Positions 60,158 to 64,000 of a stretch of 64,000 bases of DNA are shown one piece after another; position 1 is the stretch's first letter; every line of letters begins with the position of its first letter. The stretch covers positions 148,563 to 212,562 of the forward strand of contig NZ_JAIOUQ010000013.1 in assembly GCF_019931065.1 (NCBI RefSeq), written 5' to 3'. The position numbers and the translations under genes are program-made. The notes beneath the pieces were generated by a model, which had not been told where the DNA came from, did not search any database, and was given only the letters and a program-made list of their open reading frames with translations. The DNA is from Methanobacterium spitsbergense (lineage in GTDB: Archaea > Methanobacteriota > Methanobacteria > Methanobacteriales > Methanobacteriaceae).

Positions 60158-60910
60158 TCATTGACGTTTACTGAAGAGATATGTTCCAATAATAACAACA
60201 GCTACATCAAAAATACAAATAATTAATATATCGTAGTACAATGGTATGAAACTGTGCCATCCACTTATCATTACTGTTCGCAATGCATCTACACCATAGG
60301 TGAGTGGATTTATATAGAATGCCCATTTTATCCATGTTGGCAGATTTGTTAATGGAAATAGTGCACCACTTAAAAAGAACATTGGTAGGTTAACAAATGT
60401 TACTATAGTACCAAAGCTTTCCAAACTGTTCATAAGACTTGCAATGATCAGACCAATGCATGTTAAACCAATTGTGATTATTATCATTAATGGTATTGCT
60501 AGTCCTACTGCAATGAATGTTAAGGGTACTCCAATAATTGTTCCAAGCACTATCACTATAATTCCCTGGATAATAGCTGCTGTTGCTACTCCAAACATCT
60601 TCCCTGCAAAGATTGAAATCCTTCCAATGGGGGCAACTAGAATTTCCTTCATAAACCCGAATTGCCTATCCCATATCACAGATATACCCAGAAATATTGA
60701 AGTAAAAAGAAGTGTCTGTGCAATTATACCGGGTAACAAGAATTGAGTGTAATTAAAACCTGCAGTTGAAAGTGTAGTTCCTAATCCTCCCCCAAAAATT
60801 ACAAGCCATAGCACAGGTGTAATTACAGAACTAATTAAACGTGACCTGTCACGGATAAAACGTTTGAGTTCACGGCGCCATAATGCATTGATACCTCTTA
60901 ACTCACTTAT
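60158..60910 (-). CDS. ABC-2 type permease, apparent ATA start
   Basis: This membrane subunit of about 250 residues pairs with the ATPase upstream to form an exporter of the DrrAB/NodJ kind. It has about six helices and a family-typical N-terminus, ISELRGINALWRRELKRF, then SRLISSVITPVLWLVIFG. The first ATG/GTG/TTG in frame is GTG 60814, inside the first helix; it would remove the whole N-terminal amphipathic part. The frame is open up to 60910, where ATA follows GGGGGAGG by five bases, overlapping the ATPase stop. I place the start there. The cargo is unknown. Confidence 0.83.
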   Translation of the reverse strand: MSELRGINALWRRELKRFIRDRSRLISSVITPVLWLVIFGGGLGTTLSTAGFNYTQFLLPGIIAQTLLFTSIFLGISVIWDRQFGFMKEILVAPIGRISIFAGKMFGVATAAIIQGIIVIVLGTIIGVPLTFIAVGLAIPLMIIITIGLTCIGLIIASLMNSLESFGTIVTFVNLPMFFLSGALFPLTNLPTWIKWAFYINPLTYGVDALRTVMISGWHSFIPLYYDILIICIFDVAVVIIGTYLFSKRQ

Positions 60911-61896
60911 TTTATCCTCCCCCTCATCCTTGCAGCCATTCCAGTTAATTCTTTGCCCCCTCCACCCTCACGAATTTCCTTACCCGTGAAGAACATGAAT
61001 GCAGCATCCAGATCAGGCTCTTTTATGGATATATTATAAATATAAATTCCAACAGAAACAGCCAATTCAACTATACGCGCCAAGGCCGTATGAGAATTTT
61101 CAACAGTTAAAATAAGTTCTTTTTCAGTTTCCATTATATTTGTAGCGAGTTTGCTTTCTGAAACATTTTCAGATAACAGTTTGTTATCACTGGACTCGAT
61201 GATTATTGTTTCACCTTCAATTTTACTTTTAAGTTTTTGGGGTGTATCTAGGGCTACAATTTTGCTCCTGTCAATAATTGCTATCCTATCACAGAGTTTA
61301 TCTGCTTCTTCCATATAATGGGTTGTTAATATGATGGTGATGTTTTCCTGCTTTTTAAGATCCCTTATATAATTCCAGATATGATCTCTACTTTGTGGAT
61401 CCAGGCCCACTGTTGGTTCATCCAAAAAAAGTACTTTTGGATAATGTATTAGGCTTCTTGCTATTTCCAATCGTCGCCTCATACCGCCAGAATAAGTATT
61501 AACCAGATTTGATGCACGATCCTCCAGTTCAACTAACTGCAAAACTTCATCTATTCGCGAGTGCATAACATCCTTGGGCACATTGTATAGATCAGCATGC
61601 AATTCCATATTTTCCATACCTGTTAATTTATCATCTATACTTGGATCCTGGAAAACAATTCCAATAGAACGTCTAACATCAGAAGCCCGTTTCACAATAT
61701 CGTATCCTTCTACTCTGGCAGTACCAGATGTTGGATTTAAAATAGTACAGAGCATAGAGATGAATGTGCTTTTCCCAGCACCATTAGGACCTAATAGTCC
61801 AAATATTTCCCCTTGATCCACCTTTAGGTTCACATTATCCACAGCGGTTAATTTACCAAATTTTTTTGTTAAACCATTAGTCTCTATTGCTAACAT
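60907..61896 (-). CDS. ABC transporter ATP-binding protein (DrrA-like)
   Basis: This 329-residue ATPase has Walker A GPNGAGKST (36-44), the signature YSGGMRRRLEIARS (near 139), Walker B VLFLDEPTVGLDPQ and the H-loop TTHYMEEADKLCDRI. The C-terminal part (about 225-329) is the extra domain usual in DrrA-like exporters. GAGG precedes ATG 61896. It overlaps the permease gene, so the two are translated together. The exported substrate (lipid, drug or glycan) is not evident. Confidence 0.92.
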   Translation of the reverse strand: MLAIETNGLTKKFGKLTAVDNVNLKVDQGEIFGLLGPNGAGKSTFISMLCTILNPTSGTARVEGYDIVKRASDVRRSIGIVFQDPSIDDKLTGMENMELHADLYNVPKDVMHSRIDEVLQLVELEDRASNLVNTYSGGMRRRLEIARSLIHYPKVLFLDEPTVGLDPQSRDHIWNYIRDLKKQENITIILTTHYMEEADKLCDRIAIIDRSKIVALDTPQKLKSKIEGETIIIESSDNKLLSENVSESKLATNIMETEKELILTVENSHTALARIVELAVSVGIYIYNISIKEPDLDAAFMFFTGKEIREGGGGKELTGMAARMRGRIK

Positions 61897-61957
61897 AAAA
61901 TCCTCTTATTCTATTTTGTTTAATCTTTCATAAAAAATGATGTATAGAAATAAGTTT

Positions 61958-62722
61958 TTAAGCCTGTTTATTGGCTAGTTCAGCTATTTTTTCGTTGGGA
62001 TTAGATTTGAATAATCCACCATGATAGGTAATAATCTGTTCAATATCATAATCTATTAATTTTTTAAGTGAATCAGTTGCTTGTTTCATATCTGGAGTAT
62101 GCAGAGGGTTAGGTCCCAACAATTCACCGTTATCAATATTTAACTGGTCACCTGCAACCAATATCTTATTCTGATTCAGATACAAACATATATGGCCTGG
62201 TGTATGGCCTGGTGTATGGCCTGGTGTATGGATTATTTTAATCCCTCTGCAGTATGGTAGTTCCAGTCCATCCTGGAGAGTTGCATCAACTTTAGCTTTT
62301 GGAGGGTTTAAAAATAAATTTTTCATTGCTTTACGTCCCTCTTCAGGTATGGATTTATACTTTTCTTCTAGTTGAGCCCTGCGTTCTGGTGTTATTTTAT
62401 CTAATTTCTCATCACCTTGAATATAGGACTTGTCATCTTCATGGGATAGAACTAGTATTTTATGGTCAGAATCATTTAAAATTTCTGGCAAACCTCCAAT
62501 ATGGTCAATATCCTGGTGTGTTATGATAATTTTATCAAGTCTATTATAATCTATATCTGCTTTGGTAATTGCATCTTTAATATATTTGAATGCACCAGGA
62601 AAACCCGTGTCGACCAGTATCACATTATTATCGTCCCACAGGAGTGTTGGATAAAAAATTCTTTTTTCATTACCCATTCGCATTGATATTTCCAGCATTT
62701 CTACACCATCAGCTATTCTCAT
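61958..62722 (-). CDS. Metallo-beta-lactamase-fold hydrolase with HTPG repeat
   Basis: This 254-residue protein is a metal-dependent hydrolase of the beta-lactamase fold. Metal ligands are seen in H69-x-D71-x-D73-H74 (THQDIDHIGG), in the HTPGH region (166-181), AGDQLN and YHGG near the end. Position 71 is Asp where many members have His, a variant seen in this group. The third ligand region has an extra HTPG unit due to a 12-bp tandem repeat in the DNA (62191-62226). No substrate can be named. It lies upstream of the ABC exporter on the same strand. Confidence 0.85.
   Translation of the reverse strand: MRIADGVEMLEISMRMGNEKRIFYPTLLWDDNNVILVDTGFPGAFKYIKDAITKADIDYNRLDKIIITHQDIDHIGGLPEILNDSDHKILVLSHEDDKSYIQGDEKLDKITPERRAQLEEKYKSIPEEGRKAMKNLFLNPPKAKVDATLQDGLELPYCRGIKIIHTPGHTPGHTPGHICLYLNQNKILVAGDQLNIDNGELLGPNPLHTPDMKQATDSLKKLIDYDIEQIITYHGGLFKSNPNEKIAELANKQA
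62191..62226. repeat. Three-copy 12-bp tandem repeat in coding sequence
   Basis: TATGGCCTGGTG occurs three times without mismatch (62191-62202, 62203-62214, 62215-62226) and is followed by a partial TATGG. In the minus-strand protein each unit encodes His-Thr-Pro-Gly in the metal-binding motif, so length changes stay in frame. Confidence 0.9.
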
Positions 62723-62999
62723 AAAGTTAAACCCCCAAATTTTTACAATTTTCTTTTCTATTCATCTTTTATTAATAATTGAATAATAAATATCCTGATT
62801 TTATAATTCCATTATTATCATAAAAATAAACTTGCTGATACTTGTAATAAAGACCTGATTTAATAAGAATCATCTGAATAACTCGAGATTTCAAAGAAAA
62901 ATAAATAATGTTTTTAAGTATTAAATGATGTTATTCAATAATTATATCCTTGTTTAAAAATATTTTTCATTGATTATCATGGGTTTAAACAGATCATAG

Positions 63000-63893
63000 T
63001 TATGTGAATTTGTCCTGGAAATCTTCTACATATTCTGTTTGTATTAATGGTTTCACAGCCTCTACCATATTTCCCATTATTAAGAAGAAATCTTTATCCT
63101 TTTCTACCATTGCATCCATTATAGATTTTTCCATACCTTTACGTGCAGTTATATCTGTCATTATTGAAATTGCCCCGATATATTCACCAGTGACTTTATG
63201 TAAAGGACTTGTTGATACTAGAACCCATAAAGGTGTACCCTCTTTATTTAAAAATTGTATTTCATAAGTTTGACCAATGTGCTTATTATTAACCTTCAAA
63301 TGTTTTTTAAATACATTCCTACAACTTTTATTGATGAAATTAAATACATTTTGGTTCATTAGGTCATCCATTTTGTAACCTAACATATCTGCCATCTGAC
63401 TATTTACATAATTTATTTTGTTTTGGGAGTCAATTAAAAAGAGTCCAGACTCTAACTTTTCAACCATTGATCTATACTTCTCTTCACTTTTTCTAAGATC
63501 AATTTCAATACGTTTACGTTCGATAGAGTATTTTATTGACCGTGAAAGTAGTTGTTTATCTATTTGTCCCTTAACAAGGTAATCTTGAGCACCCTCTGAC
63601 ACTATGTTTATGGCAAGATCCTCGTCCAATAATCCAGTTAAAATTATTATGGGTACTTCAGGTGCATGAATGTTCATTGTGTTAAAAGTATCAATACCCT
63701 GGCTATCTGGAAGGTTTAAATCTAAGAGCATGATATCAAAATCTTCATTTACATGTTCCAATCCATCTTTAATCCGTTTGAAATGATCTAGTACAAAATT
63801 ATCGGCATAAACTTCTTTAAGCATTTCATTGATTATCAATGCATCTCCAGGATTATCCTCTATTAATAAAATATGTATCTTCTTGTCAGTCAT
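63000..63893 (-). CDS. Response regulator with PAS sensor domain
   Basis: This protein of about 297 residues has a receiver domain (1-125): acidic pocket E12-D13, phospho-acceptor D58 in LLDLNLPDSQG, then ILTG and LVKG. A linker (about 126-145) precedes a PAS domain (about 145-260; GLFLIDSQNKINYVNSQMAD, EIQFLNKEGTPLWVLVSTSP). There is no kinase or DNA-binding part, so it may pass a signal to a kinase by protein contact. I chose ATG 63893, which has GGTG upstream; GTG 63902 overlaps the preceding gene's stop (GTGA) and would add three residues. Confidence 0.88.
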   Translation of the reverse strand: MTDKKIHILLIEDNPGDALIINEMLKEVYADNFVLDHFKRIKDGLEHVNEDFDIMLLDLNLPDSQGIDTFNTMNIHAPEVPIIILTGLLDEDLAINIVSEGAQDYLVKGQIDKQLLSRSIKYSIERKRIEIDLRKSEEKYRSMVEKLESGLFLIDSQNKINYVNSQMADMLGYKMDDLMNQNVFNFINKSCRNVFKKHLKVNNKHIGQTYEIQFLNKEGTPLWVLVSTSPLHKVTGEYIGAISIMTDITARKGMEKSIMDAMVEKDKDFFLIMGNMVEAVKPLIQTEYVEDFQDKFT

Positions 63894-63898
63894 GGTTT

Positions 63899-64000
63899 TC
63901 ACCTAGTTGGAAGTTTTACAATGCTTAACCAGAAATTTTCTATGGACTTCACAACGTTGATGAATTGATCAAGGTCCACTGGTTTGGTGATGTAACAATT
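63899..64000 (-). CDS. C-terminal end of a CheY-like response regulator (partial)
   Basis: The last 33 codons of a gene that enters from the right edge: [20 protein letters not shown], then [13 protein letters not shown] and stop. The Lys-Pro pair and the helix after it match the end of archaeal CheY-like receivers. It overlaps the next gene by four bases (GTGA), so the two form a signalling operon; a sensor kinase is expected further upstream. Confidence 0.8.
   Translation of the reverse strand, partial: NCYITKPVDLDQFINVVKSIENFWLSIVKLPTR

Noticed and set aside
59959..60198. 79-codon minus-strand ORF overlapping the end of the ABC permease
   Set aside because: It is Leu/Ile/Lys-rich by base composition, has no ribosome-binding site, and overlaps a real gene.

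Overview
The window looks like chromosome of a mesophilic, AT-rich hydrogenotrophic methanogen of the order Methanobacteriales, most likely Methanobacterium or a close relative. The evidence is the complete 20-gene energy-converting hydrogenase A (eha) operon, a secreted protein with pseudomurein-binding repeats and a transglutaminase-type peptidase domain (pseudomurein walls occur only in Methanobacteriales and Methanopyrus), DUF530, DUF131 and DUF2206 proteins, archaeal Shine-Dalgarno sites with frequent TTG/GTG starts, and TATA boxes instead of bacterial -35/-10 promoters. I see no tRNA, rRNA, CRISPR array, prophage or intact transposase.

Layout. 0.2-5.0 kb: two small ORFs, then metG, a DUF530 protein and a DNA-binding protein. 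5.1-9.2 kb (minus): a compact operon of a Roadblock/LC7 protein, a KaiC-like/small-GTPase fusion, two single-domain KaiC-like ATPases and a TPR protein; it looks like an archaeal GTPase signalling module. 9.7-10.7 kb: two pilin-like proteins. 10.8-12.9 kb: a THUMP protein, an unrecognised Cys-containing protein and two small membrane proteins. 13.1-33.3 kb: a surface-glycan region with a polyprenyl-phosphate sugar synthase, many GT-A and GT-B glycosyltransferases, two nucleotide-sugar dehydratase/epimerase genes, a flippase and two large DUF2206 membrane proteins. 33.4-35.8 kb: a carotenoid-hydratase-like membrane protein and the pseudomurein-binding peptidase.

36.2-49.1 kb (plus): ehaA to ehaT, the membrane [NiFe] hydrogenase that uses the ion gradient to reduce ferredoxin with H2, with its 6-cluster and 10-cluster polyferredoxins and three soluble subunits (HAD-like, formyltransferase-like, PfkB-like). 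A further 6-cluster polyferredoxin and a CBS protein follow. 50.9-58.4 kb: a sulfur, cysteine, thiamine and PLP region (cystathionine lyase/synthase, ThiS-like carrier, ThiI, Thi4, MOSC protein, PdxS, NifX-like protein, CysK). Three of its promoters carry 10-bp AAC-N4-GTT palindromes around a TATA-like core, which suggests a shared regulator. A 0.25-kb structured element resembling the ends and omega RNA of an IS200/IS605 element sits there without any tnpB. 58.4-64 kb (minus): a methyltransferase, an ABC-2 exporter, a metallo-beta-lactamase-fold protein and a two-component signalling operon that runs off the right edge.

The best leads are: (1) the Roadblock/KaiC-GTPase/KaiC/TPR module; (2) the shared operator of the sulfur genes; (3) the solo omega-RNA-like element; (4) three genes (ehaQ, the peptidase and the ABC permease) whose conserved N-termini can only be reached from ATT or ATA codons placed correctly behind strong Shine-Dalgarno sites; and (5) a Thi4 with a Cys at the position where the sulfide-dependent methanococcal enzyme has His. 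All calls come from reading the sequence and recalled family knowledge; no database search was run.
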